In this document: positions 16,373 to 25,000 of the stretch, piece after piece
How positions within the stretch are numbered: position 1 is the first letter of the stretch
How the letters are laid out: each line of letters starts with the position of its first letter
Origin: JBEKCP01 sp049509515
GTDB taxonomy: Bacteria > Planctomycetota > Planctomycetia > Pirellulales > Thermoguttaceae
Reading direction: 5' to 3'
DNA length: 64,000 nucleotides
Assembly: GCA_049509515.1 (NCBI GenBank)
Contig: JBEKZV010000016.1
Span: 29,367 to 93,366 of the forward strand
Translations under genes and position numbers: made by a program
The notes under the pieces: generated by a model
Told to the model about the DNA's origin: nothing
What the model saw: the letters and a program-made list of their open reading frames with translations, nothing else
Database searches by the model: none

Positions 16373-19026
16373 ACCCCGCCGAGCAGACCAAGGGCTGCGA
16401 CCTGCCCCACATCCGCTTCTTCGGCCTCGGCGGCGACGCCGGCGGCCTGCCCGCGCTGGCCGAAGTGGGCGGCAAGGCCATCAACCTGTGCAAGCTCAGC
16501 CGGGCGAAACTGCCGGTGCCGCCGGGCTTCGTCGTCACCACGCAGGCGTACCTCGGCTTCATCGGCCAGGACGGCGTCGGCGCACGGATCGCCGAGCTTG
16601 CCGCCTCGATCGAGGAGGGCGACGCGGCGGTGATCGAGGCCGGCTCGGCGCAAATCCGCGCCGTGCTGGCCGGGCAGCCGATGCCCAAATCGCTCGCCGC
16701 GGAGATTCTCCAGGCTTACCGCCGGCTGCGGGATGCCGGCGGGGAGCGGGTCGCCGTCCGCTCCTCCGCCACGGCCGAGGACCTCCCCGAGGCGAGCTTC
16801 GCCGGGCAACAGGACACCTACCTGAACGTCGGCGGCGAGGAAGCGGTCCTGGGGGCGGTGCAATCCTGCTGGGGCAGCCTGTGGACGGCCAGGGCCGTCG
16901 CCTACCGCGCCAAGCAAAAGACCCCCGGGGAGGGCCTGGCCATGGCGGTGGTCGTGCAGCAAATGGTCATGGCCGACGCGGCGGGAGTCCTCTTCACGGC
17001 CAATCCCGTCAGCGGCGCCCGGGACGAAATCATCATCAACGCGGCATGGGGGCTGGGCGAGGCCATCGTGGGAGGCGAGGTGACGCCCGACCACGTGGTC
17101 GTCGAAAAGGCCAGCGGAAAGATCAAGGAGCTGACCGTTTCCGACAAGGCCGCCATGACCGCCGTCACGGAGGATGGAACCCGGCAGGTGGCCCTCAACG
17201 ACGACCGCCGCCACGCGCGGGTGCTGGGGGACGCCGAAGTCGCCCGCCTCGCCGCGATCGCTCGGCAGATCGAGTTTTATTACGGGGCGCCCCAGGACAT
17301 CGAATGGGCCATGCTCGCGGGGCAATTCGCGGTGCTCCAGGCCCGGCCCATCCGCGGACTGGAGGTCGCCGGCGACGTGGAGGCCGGCCGGCTGGCGGAG
17401 ATCGAGCGGCTCGGCGGGCTCGCGGGCAGCCGGCGGCGGATCTGGGTGACGCACAACCTGGGCGAAACGCTCGCCGCCCCCACGCCGCTCACCTGGGACA
17501 TCATCCGCCGCTTCATGAGCGGCGCGGGCGGTTTCGGCCGGTTCTATTACGACCTGGGCTACCGGCCGTCGCCGCGGGTCTGCGAGGAAGGCTTTCTGGA
17601 ACTGATCGGCCAGCGGATCTACGCCGACCCGGAGCGGATGGCGCAGCTTTTCTGGGGCGAAAGCCCCTTGCAGTACGATCTGGAGGCCGTGCTGGCGGAC
17701 AACACCCTCCTGGACCAGGCCCCGACGAAGTTCGATTCCGGCAAGGCCGACGGCACGTTCCTCCTCAAGCTGCCCGGGATGCTCGCCGCGATGCTCCGCT
17801 CCTGGCGGATCGCCAAGCGGCTGCGGGGTACGATCCGCGACCGTTTCGAGAACGAAGTCCTGCCGCCGTACCTGGATTACGTCCGCCGGAAGCGCGGCGA
17901 GGACCTCGGTGGCCTGGAGACCCCGCAGGTGTGCGGCGAGCTGCGGGCCCGTCGGGAGCGCGTGCTCGACGAGTTCGGCAAGGAATCGCTCAAGCCGGGT
18001 TACTTCGGGGCCCTGGCCTTCACCGACCTCCGCGGCATGCTCGTGCAACTGCTGGGCGACGCCGAGGGGGGCCAGATGGCCTCGGAGCTCACCGCCGGCC
18101 TGGAGGGGGATAGCACGGTCGCCCAGAACCAATTGCTGTACCGCGTGGCGCGGGGCGAAGCGGCCCTGTCGCAGTTCCTCGACGCCTACGGCCACCGCAC
18201 GGCCGGCGAAATGGAGCTGGCCGAGCCGCGATATCGCGAGGACCCCCGCCAGCTCGACAGCACCCTGCAGGCCATGCGCCGCAGCGACCGCTCGCCGGAG
18301 GAAATCCACCAGGAACACGCGCGGCGGCGGGCGGAGGTCGAAAAGGACCTGCCCGCCCTCCTGGCCCGCTGGGGCGGCAGCTCCTTCCGCGAGCAGATCA
18401 CGGCGAGCATCCGCCAGACCCAGCGGCTGCTGGCCTATCGCGAATCGGGTAAACACTACCTGATGTTGGGCTACGAGCTCGTGCGCGCGGCGATCCTCGA
18501 GCTGGCGCGGCGCTGGCGGTTGGGCCGCGAGGTGTTCTTCCTCCATCTCGATGAGCTGGAACAGTTCGAGAGCCGCCGCGAGGAGCTTCTGGCGGCCGCG
18601 GCCCAGCGGCAGGTCCGCTGGCAGTCGCTCCAGCGCCTGGACATGCCCGAGGTGATCGACTCCGCCCAGCTCCAGCAGCTCGGCCTGCCGCGAACGTACG
18701 ATAGCGCGGCGGAGCTGGCGGGCGACGCGGTGGCGGCGGGCGTGGCCGCCGGCACGGCCCGCGTGGTCTTCGATCCCCGCGAGTCCCGCGACCTGGGCGA
18801 GGGCTACATTTTGGTCTGTCCTTCGACCGACCCCGGCTGGACGCCGCTGTTTGTGAGTGCATGCGGGCTGGTCGTGGAGCGGGGCGGCGTGCTGTCCCAC
18901 GGGGCGATCGTCGCCCGCGACTTCGGCATCCCCGCCGTGGTCTGCCCGGGCGCCACCCGCCGCATCCCCGATGGCAGCCAAGTCCGCCTGGACGGCAACC
19001 GCGGGCGGATTCATTTGTTGGAATGA
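16369..19026 (+). CDS. PEP-utilising enzyme of the rifampicin phosphotransferase / PEP synthase type
   Basis: 885 residues in the order ATP-grasp domain, large middle domain, phosphohistidine domain. The ATP-grasp part (about 20-340) contains GGKAINLCKLSRAKLPVPPG, VAVRSSATAEDLPEASFAGQ and DIEWAMLAGQFAVLQARPI. The C-terminal swivelling domain has GGVLSHGAIVARDFGIPAV, with the phospho-accepting histidine at about H844. The order and length match rifampicin phosphotransferase (about 870 residues) better than PEP synthase, which carries a PEP-binding TIM barrel after the histidine that is missing here. Such enzymes use ATP and a swinging phosphohistidine to phosphorylate an acceptor held in the middle domain. 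The acceptor here is unknown, and rifampicin resistance should not be assumed. Confidence 0.8.
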   Translation: MNPAEQTKGCDLPHIRFFGLGGDAGGLPALAEVGGKAINLCKLSRAKLPVPPGFVVTTQAYLGFIGQDGVGARIAELAASIEEGDAAVIEAGSAQIRAVLAGQPMPKSLAAEILQAYRRLRDAGGERVAVRSSATAEDLPEASFAGQQDTYLNVGGEEAVLGAVQSCWGSLWTARAVAYRAKQKTPGEGLAMAVVVQQMVMADAAGVLFTANPVSGARDEIIINAAWGLGEAIVGGEVTPDHVVVEKASGKIKELTVSDKAAMTAVTEDGTRQVALNDDRRHARVLGDAEVARLAAIARQIEFYYGAPQDIEWAMLAGQFAVLQARPIRGLEVAGDVEAGRLAEIERLGGLAGSRRRIWVTHNLGETLAAPTPLTWDIIRRFMSGAGGFGRFYYDLGYRPSPRVCEEGFLELIGQRIYADPERMAQLFWGESPLQYDLEAVLADNTLLDQAPTKFDSGKADGTFLLKLPGMLAAMLRSWRIAKRLRGTIRDRFENEVLPPYLDYVRRKRGEDLGGLETPQVCGELRARRERVLDEFGKESLKPGYFGALAFTDLRGMLVQLLGDAEGGQMASELTAGLEGDSTVAQNQLLYRVARGEAALSQFLDAYGHRTAGEMELAEPRYREDPRQLDSTLQAMRRSDRSPEEIHQEHARRRAEVEKDLPALLARWGGSSFREQITASIRQTQRLLAYRESGKHYLMLGYELVRAAILELARRWRLGREVFFLHLDELEQFESRREELLAAAAQRQVRWQSLQRLDMPEVIDSAQLQQLGLPRTYDSAAELAGDAVAAGVAAGTARVVFDPRESRDLGEGYILVCPSTDPGWTPLFVSACGLVVERGGVLSHGAIVARDFGIPAVVCPGATRRIPDGSQVRLDGNRGRIHLLE

Positions 19027-19027
19027 C

Positions 19028-19876
19028 ATGCTCGACTGGATCAACAACGCCGTTTTGACCCTGGCCGATCCCTTGTTTGGTTGGCTGCTGCGGCTGCCCT
19101 GGGACCTGGCGCTGGTGCTTGTGGCCGTGGGCACCGGGGCGATCATCACGTTCGCCCGGCCGCTCTGCACGAACCAGGATTTATTGGGCCGTTGCGACCG
19201 CGACAAGCGGCGGTTGAATGAGCTTATGCGCGACGCGAAGCGGCAGAACGACCGGGAGGCCCGCGATCGCTACCGCACGACCCGCAACATGATCGGCATC
19301 AAGACGCTCAAGGCCGAGGGCTGGCCGCTGCTGGCGGCGATCGTGCCGATCGCCGTGCTGGGCACGTGGTGTTTCCAGCGAATGGCGTTCGTTCCGCCGC
19401 GCGCCGGCCAGAGCGTGACGGTGACCGCGCATTTCCCCGTTTCGGCGGCCGGCGGGCTGGCCCACCTCGTGCCCCAGCCGGGCCTCCGCGAGGTGTCCGG
19501 ACAGGACCCCGCGGGGCCCGAGCGGTGGATCCAGGAGATCGTGGCCCCGGCTGATGCCCAAGGGACCGACGATGCCGTGGCCACCTGGATTCTCCAGGCC
19601 GACGCCAGGCCCGCGCCCTACGTCCTGGAGATTCGCTACAAGGCGGGCACCTATACCAAGGAGTTGCTCGTGGGGCAGCCCGGCTACGCGCCGGAAATGG
19701 AGTCCTACGGCAACGATCAGCCGCTGCAGGCCGTCCAGATCGGCATGCAGCCGCGGAAGCTCTTCGGCCTGGTGCCCGGCGCCGAGCGGTTCGGACTGCC
19801 GCCCTGGCTGGTGGCGTATTTCCTTCTTGCCGTCCCGTCGGTCAGCCTCCTGAAGCGGCTGACGGGGATCCACTGA
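19028..19876 (+). CDS. Membrane protein resembling EMC3/TMCO1 (DUF106), YidC-like
   Basis: 282 residues. The ATG at 19028 follows the previous stop by one base. Layout: membrane segment at about 20-42, then a charged helical region (DKRRLNELMRDAKRQNDREA) of about 45 residues, then a second membrane segment (LLAAIVPIAVLGTWCFQRMA, about 99-118). About 125 mainly beta residues follow outside the membrane, then a third segment near 255-275. A membrane helix, a cytoplasmic coiled coil and two more membrane helices is the plan of the EMC3/TMCO1/DUF106 branch of the Oxa1/YidC superfamily of insertases. The periplasmic insert before the last helix is unusual. The assignment rests on layout and on the coiled-coil pattern. 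Confidence 0.6.
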   Translation: MLDWINNAVLTLADPLFGWLLRLPWDLALVLVAVGTGAIITFARPLCTNQDLLGRCDRDKRRLNELMRDAKRQNDREARDRYRTTRNMIGIKTLKAEGWPLLAAIVPIAVLGTWCFQRMAFVPPRAGQSVTVTAHFPVSAAGGLAHLVPQPGLREVSGQDPAGPERWIQEIVAPADAQGTDDAVATWILQADARPAPYVLEIRYKAGTYTKELLVGQPGYAPEMESYGNDQPLQAVQIGMQPRKLFGLVPGAERFGLPPWLVAYFLLAVPSVSLLKRLTGIH

Positions 19877-19930
19877 GTACAAAGGCGCCCGCATGATTTC
19901 GCACACCGCAGACGCACAACCGCCGACACT

Positions 19931-20004
19931 AGCCCAAAGCGCAAGCGAGGGACGCAAAAGAGAGGGACGCAAGACGGGCAGTTCCCTCGCTTGCGCGTCG
20001 GGCT
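19931..20004 (+). repeat. Inverted repeat with 22-bp imperfect arms
   Basis: Arms 19931-19952 and 19983-20004 are reverse complements except for two or three bases, with perfect core GCGCAAGCGAGGGA against TCCCTCGCTTGCGC. The 30-base loop repeats AGAGGGACGC. It lies between the EMC3-like gene and the FG-GAP gene, inside a frame that is open but not coding. It is of the dispersed palindrome kind. Confidence 0.75.
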
Positions 20005-20030
20005 GGTGTGGCCTTCTCCGACAAAGCCTG

Positions 20031-21923
20031 ATGAACTGCCGTCGCTGCCTCGCTACGCTCCCTGCCTTGGCCGTGCTGTTGGCCGCGGCGCCGGCCGCGG
20101 CCATGATCAACCCCCACTTCACGCCGGTACACCTGGTGAAGCAGGCGGGCCTGATCGTGTCGGTGGACCTCAAGCAAGGGGCGTCGAAGGACCAGTACCT
20201 GGCCGCGATCCGCGAAGTGCTCAAAGGCAAGACGGACCTGAAGGCGCTCCGCTTGGACCTTTCCAAGGCGATCAACACGCAGAACGCCGACGCGCTGCGC
20301 GAGTTGGCCGCCGGGGGGAAGCCCGCACTGCTCTTCGTCGGCGAGTTCGCCGAAGAGAAGGGGGGTGGGGTGGAGGCCGCCGCGACGCCCCGCGGCCTGT
20401 TGCACCTGGCCGGACAGTGGGCCGAGTTCGACGGCGGCCAGGACGGCGTCTGGGCCTTCCGCCAGATCGACTCCAAGAGCCAGGCCGTGTGGGCCGGGGG
20501 CAGCGACATGCTCCGCCGCGCCGTGGACTATATTCTCGAGGACGACGACCCGGAAGTGCCCGTCGTCGACGGCGCCGCCTGGAGCAGCGACCAGAAGAAA
20601 ATCGCCGCGCTGGACGGCAAGATCCGGGCCGTGCGGCCGATCGACCTGGCCGGCGACGGCAAACTGGTCCTCTTCGTCGCGCGGGACCAGGGCGACCACC
20701 TGCTGGTGTGCGATCCCAAGAGCCGGAACTTCTCCGACATTACCGCCGCGAGGCGATTGCAATCGAAGTCGCGGGCCTTTGCCTGGGGCGACTTCAGCGG
20801 CCGGGGCCGGCTGGACTTGATCTCGTTCGACGGCCGCGCCCTGGCTCTGAGCGCGCAGCAGGCCGACGGCACCTTCCAGGCCCGGCCGCTGGAACTGGCC
20901 GCCGCCCTGGAAAACGGCTGCATCGGCCTGGCGGCGCTGGATTGCGGAACCCCGGCACCCAGCCCCACCGGGTGCCCGGCGGGCCTGCTGGTGAGCACCC
21001 GCGGCCGGCCACTGCGGGTGGCCTTCGATCCGGCCGGCAAGCCTGCGATCTCGATCCTGGCGGCCCCGGGGGTCGATCTGGCGAAGCTGGGTCCGGCCGG
21101 GCCGTGCCTGGTGGCCGATTTCAACGGCGACGGGCTGCCCGATGTCTTGCAGCTCTTCGCCGCCGGCAGCGTGCTCTACCGCGGCCAGGGCCCGGGCAAG
21201 TTCGCCCCGGGGACCGCCTGCGCGGTGAAACTGGGCACGGGTGAAGCCGGCGCGTGCGTGGCCGATTTCGCCGGCGAAGGCCGGTTCGGCGTCCTGGCGG
21301 TCAGCACCGATGCCGTCCGCTTGTGGCAGAACGAAGGTGACGGCAAGTTCGTCGAAACCTTGAACCTCTCCGGCGAGATCGCCTACATCAGCAAGCCGGG
21401 CGGCATCGAGTGCATGGTGGGCGACATCAACAACGACGGCCGCCAGGACGCTTTGATCGCCTACAGCGCCGCCAGCCCGCAATTGTTCTTCAACCGCGGC
21501 TACCGCAGTTTCGGCCATGCCCACACGCTGGACCTGGCCGAGCGGCAGTTGCTCCCCGTGGCGGAGCAGGGCCAGCAGTCGGCCTGCCTGGGCGATTTCG
21601 ACGGCGACGGCGCCCAGGACATGGTGCTCGCGCTCACCAGCGGCGAGATCTGGGTTTTCTTCCGCGAGAACGAGGACCACGAGGCGCACAGCGTGATTGC
21701 GGCCCTGCCCGCCGGCGGCCGGTGCAAGGGCCCGGTGACGGTTACGGGCTGGAACGGCAAACGCTGCCTGGGCGCGTGGAACGTCCTGCCCGGCACGAGC
21801 CAGGCGTTCTTCGGCCGCAGGGAGGCCGGTCCCGTGACCCTCAAGTGGCGCCTGCCCGGCGGCCCGGAACAGAAGAAGGAGGTCGTCGTGGAAAAGGAGA
21901 TGGTCCGCGTGGAGATCCGCTGA
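20031..21923 (+). CDS. Secreted FG-GAP/VCBS-repeat beta-propeller protein
   Basis: 630 residues from the ATG at 20031. The open frame back to 19893 only translates an inverted repeat. A signal peptide covers about residues 1-24 (LATLPALAVLLAAAPAAA). The C-terminal two thirds carry calcium-binding FG-GAP blades: DFNGDGLPDVLQL, DINNDGRQDALIA and DFDGDGAQDMVLA, each with the D-x-[ND]-x-D-G-x-x-D loop. The N-terminal 180 residues are not recognised. Likely extracellular or periplasmic and calcium-stabilised. Since it sits between the membrane unit and a glycoside hydrolase, it could be a binding partner of either, but the intergenic palindromes on both sides suggest separate transcription. Confidence 0.85.
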   Translation: MNCRRCLATLPALAVLLAAAPAAAMINPHFTPVHLVKQAGLIVSVDLKQGASKDQYLAAIREVLKGKTDLKALRLDLSKAINTQNADALRELAAGGKPALLFVGEFAEEKGGGVEAAATPRGLLHLAGQWAEFDGGQDGVWAFRQIDSKSQAVWAGGSDMLRRAVDYILEDDDPEVPVVDGAAWSSDQKKIAALDGKIRAVRPIDLAGDGKLVLFVARDQGDHLLVCDPKSRNFSDITAARRLQSKSRAFAWGDFSGRGRLDLISFDGRALALSAQQADGTFQARPLELAAALENGCIGLAALDCGTPAPSPTGCPAGLLVSTRGRPLRVAFDPAGKPAISILAAPGVDLAKLGPAGPCLVADFNGDGLPDVLQLFAAGSVLYRGQGPGKFAPGTACAVKLGTGEAGACVADFAGEGRFGVLAVSTDAVRLWQNEGDGKFVETLNLSGEIAYISKPGGIECMVGDINNDGRQDALIAYSAASPQLFFNRGYRSFGHAHTLDLAERQLLPVAEQGQQSACLGDFDGDGAQDMVLALTSGEIWVFFRENEDHEAHSVIAALPAGGRCKGPVTVTGWNGKRCLGAWNVLPGTSQAFFGRREAGPVTLKWRLPGGPEQKKEVVVEKEMVRVEIR

Positions 21924-21935
21924 ACACCAAGACAA

Positions 21936-22059
21936 GTAGGGTGGGTCGACGGGCACCGTCGGGCACCGACGCGCGGCGTTGGTCGGCATGGTCGGCGAGC
22001 CCCACCAGGAACAGGTGAAATTGCCGTTAGTGGGACTCGCTTCGCTCGACCCACCCTAC
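21936..22059 (+). repeat. GTAGGGTGGG inverted repeat before the GH44 gene
   Basis: GTAGGGTGGGTCGA (21936-21949) pairs perfectly with TCGACCCACCCTAC (22046-22059), a 14-bp stem enclosing 96 bases. The right arm ends 4 bases before the GH44 ribosome site. A compact relative of the same element is at 39769-39803. Confidence 0.8.
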
Positions 22060-22073
22060 CACAAGGAGAGAAA

Positions 22074-25000
22074 ATGAGCACCCAGCCAAGCATCATGAAC
22101 CGCCGCCTCCACCAGACCGCGCGGCGTTGGACCGCACGAATCCCGGCCTTGCTGCTGGCGGGCGGGCTGGCGATCGGCCCGGCCACGCCCGCGCGGGCAG
22201 CCGGCTACGTCCGCTGGACGCCGGTCAGCCAGGGGCTGAGCCTCGGCCAGGGGCAGGGCATTCGCGAAGTCTCGATGGGCGGCAACCCGGCCGTGGTCTA
22301 CGCGATCGTGGACGCCGCGGGGATGTACCGCTCCAAGGACCTCGGGAAAACGTGGACCCGCCTGGCCGCGGACGCGGCGCCGCTCCGCTCGCCCTATGCG
22401 GTGGCGGCCAGCCCGGCCGACGGCAACGTCGTCTATGCCGCCGGCCAGAACGGCGGCGGGCTCTGGCGGAGCACGGACGGCGGCGGCTCGTGGAAGCCGG
22501 TCGGCGGGAAGGCCGCCGGCATGGCCTCCGATCAGGTCGAGTGGATCACGCTCCCGGCGGAATGTCCCGAGCTGATTCTCGTCGGCCACCAGGCGGGCGA
22601 GGCCATCTCCCTGAGCAGTGATGCCGGCAAGACGTGGCGCGCCAGCCCGCTGGGCGTCGAGGTCCAGCGGCAAGTGCCGCTGGCGGTCGGCCGGGAGCAG
22701 TGGCTGGTGGTCTCGCGACAGGCGGCGGCGATGCGCTACACCGAGGATAGCGGCAAGACCTGGGCGGCCGCGTCGGGCAACACCGACTACTTTGCCGGCC
22801 CGCTGCCGGTGATCCAAACCGGCGAGTACCTCTTCGCCTCGTCCCACCACGGCACGACGAAGAGCACCGACGGCGGCAAGACGTGGGCCTACACCATGGA
22901 ACGCCATGCCCGGGTGATCGGCACCATCGGCGCCCTGCTGGTGCGTGAAGACCGCTCCGAGATCTACGGCGAGCCGGCCCGCCGGCTGGCGATCCACGTC
23001 AGCAGCGATTATGCCAATTCCTGGGAGGACGTGACGGGCGGGCTGTGCGACCTGGTGCCCGCCGCTTTGCAAGGCAACATCATCATCCGCAACAGCGTCG
23101 ATCCTTTCGCCCACGTCCGCATGGCCAGCGCCTGGTGCTCGGCTGCCGATCAGCGGACGGCCTTCCTGGGTTTGGGCAAGGCGGGGCTGTACCGGGCAAC
23201 GCTCTTGCAGACCAAGCGCGGCCCGCAGATCGTCAACCCCAAGGCCAGCCCCTTCTCGCTGGCCGCCGGCGACTCGACGACGCGCGTGACCCTGAGCGTG
23301 ATGGCCAGCCCCCGCTCGGGCGCGATGCAGCGGGTCTACGCAGATCTCGGCGGCCTGGGCCGCGGCGAACTCGAACTCTTCGACGACGGCCGGCACGACG
23401 ACGGCCAGGCGGGCGACGGCCTGTATGCCAACAGCTTCACGCTGCCGGCCGACCTCCCGCCCGGCGAAAAGTCGCTGGGAATCGTGGCCGAGGACCAGGC
23501 CGGCCGCGTCTCCAGCGTCCGCCTGGGGCTGAAGATCGCCGACCCGCGGGAAAAGATCATCGTCTGGGACGGCGACAAGTTCGCCCACGGCCAGGGGTGG
23601 TGTGGCCCGGCCGGCGGCTTCAGCTTCATCAAGCCCCAATCGGAGGAGGCCCACAACGGCAACGTGGCCCTGGAGGTGCATTGCGAAGTCAACGGCGGCT
23701 GGATGGGCGGCGGCTGGAACTGGTACGGCTGGTATCCGCCCGGCAGCGGCACCGATCTCCGCGGCTTCCGGAACCTCTCCTTCTGGGCCAAGGCCGAAGG
23801 GGACAAGAAGCGAAACGTCAACGTCTCGCTGCTCTCCGGCAGCGACGGCCAGACCGGGCAGGTCGATGCCACCGAATACGGCGTCCCCGAAGGCTGCGAC
23901 CTCTTGGACGGCAAGTGGCACGAGGTGGTCATTCCGCTGGCCGACCTCTATGTCAAGAAGGACGCGGCCTTCGATCCCACGAAAGTCTGGCAGCTCAACT
24001 TCAACACCTGGGGTCCCAAGGAGGGGAAGTTCAGCGTGTACATCGACGAGATCGGCTTCGACAACCGGCCGGGGCGGGCCCATTCGCAGTGGATCACGGC
24101 GCCCGAGCGGCGGCAGCCCGCGCCGCTGGGAACCGGGGCGGTAGCCGTCACGGCCTCGGTCGACGTGCTCTCCGCCGGGCAGCCGATCAGCCCGTATATC
24201 TACGGGGCGTCGATGGGCGACGTGAAAGCGGCGGTGGAAATGGGGCTGACCGCCCGCCGCGTGGGCGGCAACCCGATCACGCCCTTCAACTGGAAGACGG
24301 GATTCAGCGCCAAGGGGGCCGACTGGTTCTACCAGAACGAGGGCACGGAATCGGCTCCCGAGCAGACCTGGGTGGCGCGGTTCCACGGCGAGAATCGCAA
24401 GGCCGCCCTGGAGACCTACTTCTCGATGCCCACCATGGGCCGCGTGGCCAAGGACGGCACCTCGGTGGCCTTCGACACCCGCAAGTATCCCGACCAGGAG
24501 AGCTGGGCCGGCAAGGCCCAGCCGACCGATCGCCTGCCGCACGCCGGCAACGGCCGGCAGTTGGTCAAGGGGGACGACGGCCGGCCGCTGGCCGACAAGA
24601 ACGGCAAGTGGCTCTATCGCGACATCGAGCCCGATCCCAACGCCACCTCGATCGCCATGTCGCCCGAGGAACAGACCGACTTCCTGCGGTTCATGATCGA
24701 GAAGATGAACTACGGGACCGCCGCGCGGGGCGGCATCCGCTTCATCGCCCTGGACAACGAGCCCGGCATCTGGCACGCCACCCACCGCGGCATGCACCCC
24801 AAGGGCTGCTCCTACGACGAGCTTTGGGAGCGGACGCAAACCTATGCCACGCTGCTGAAGAAGATCGATCCGGGGGTGAAGATCGCCGCGCCCACCGCCT
24901 GGGGCTGGACCGAGTACTTGATGTCCGGCCTGGACAGCCAGCTTGTCGGGCAGGGCAAGGGCACGTGGGAGAACCCGCCCGACTTCACGGCCCACGGCGG

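Noticed and set aside
16312..19206. 964-codon minus-strand frame opposite the PEP-utilising enzyme
   Set aside because: Mirror frame of a gene with clear catalytic motifs; composition is of the antisense type and it crosses three genes.
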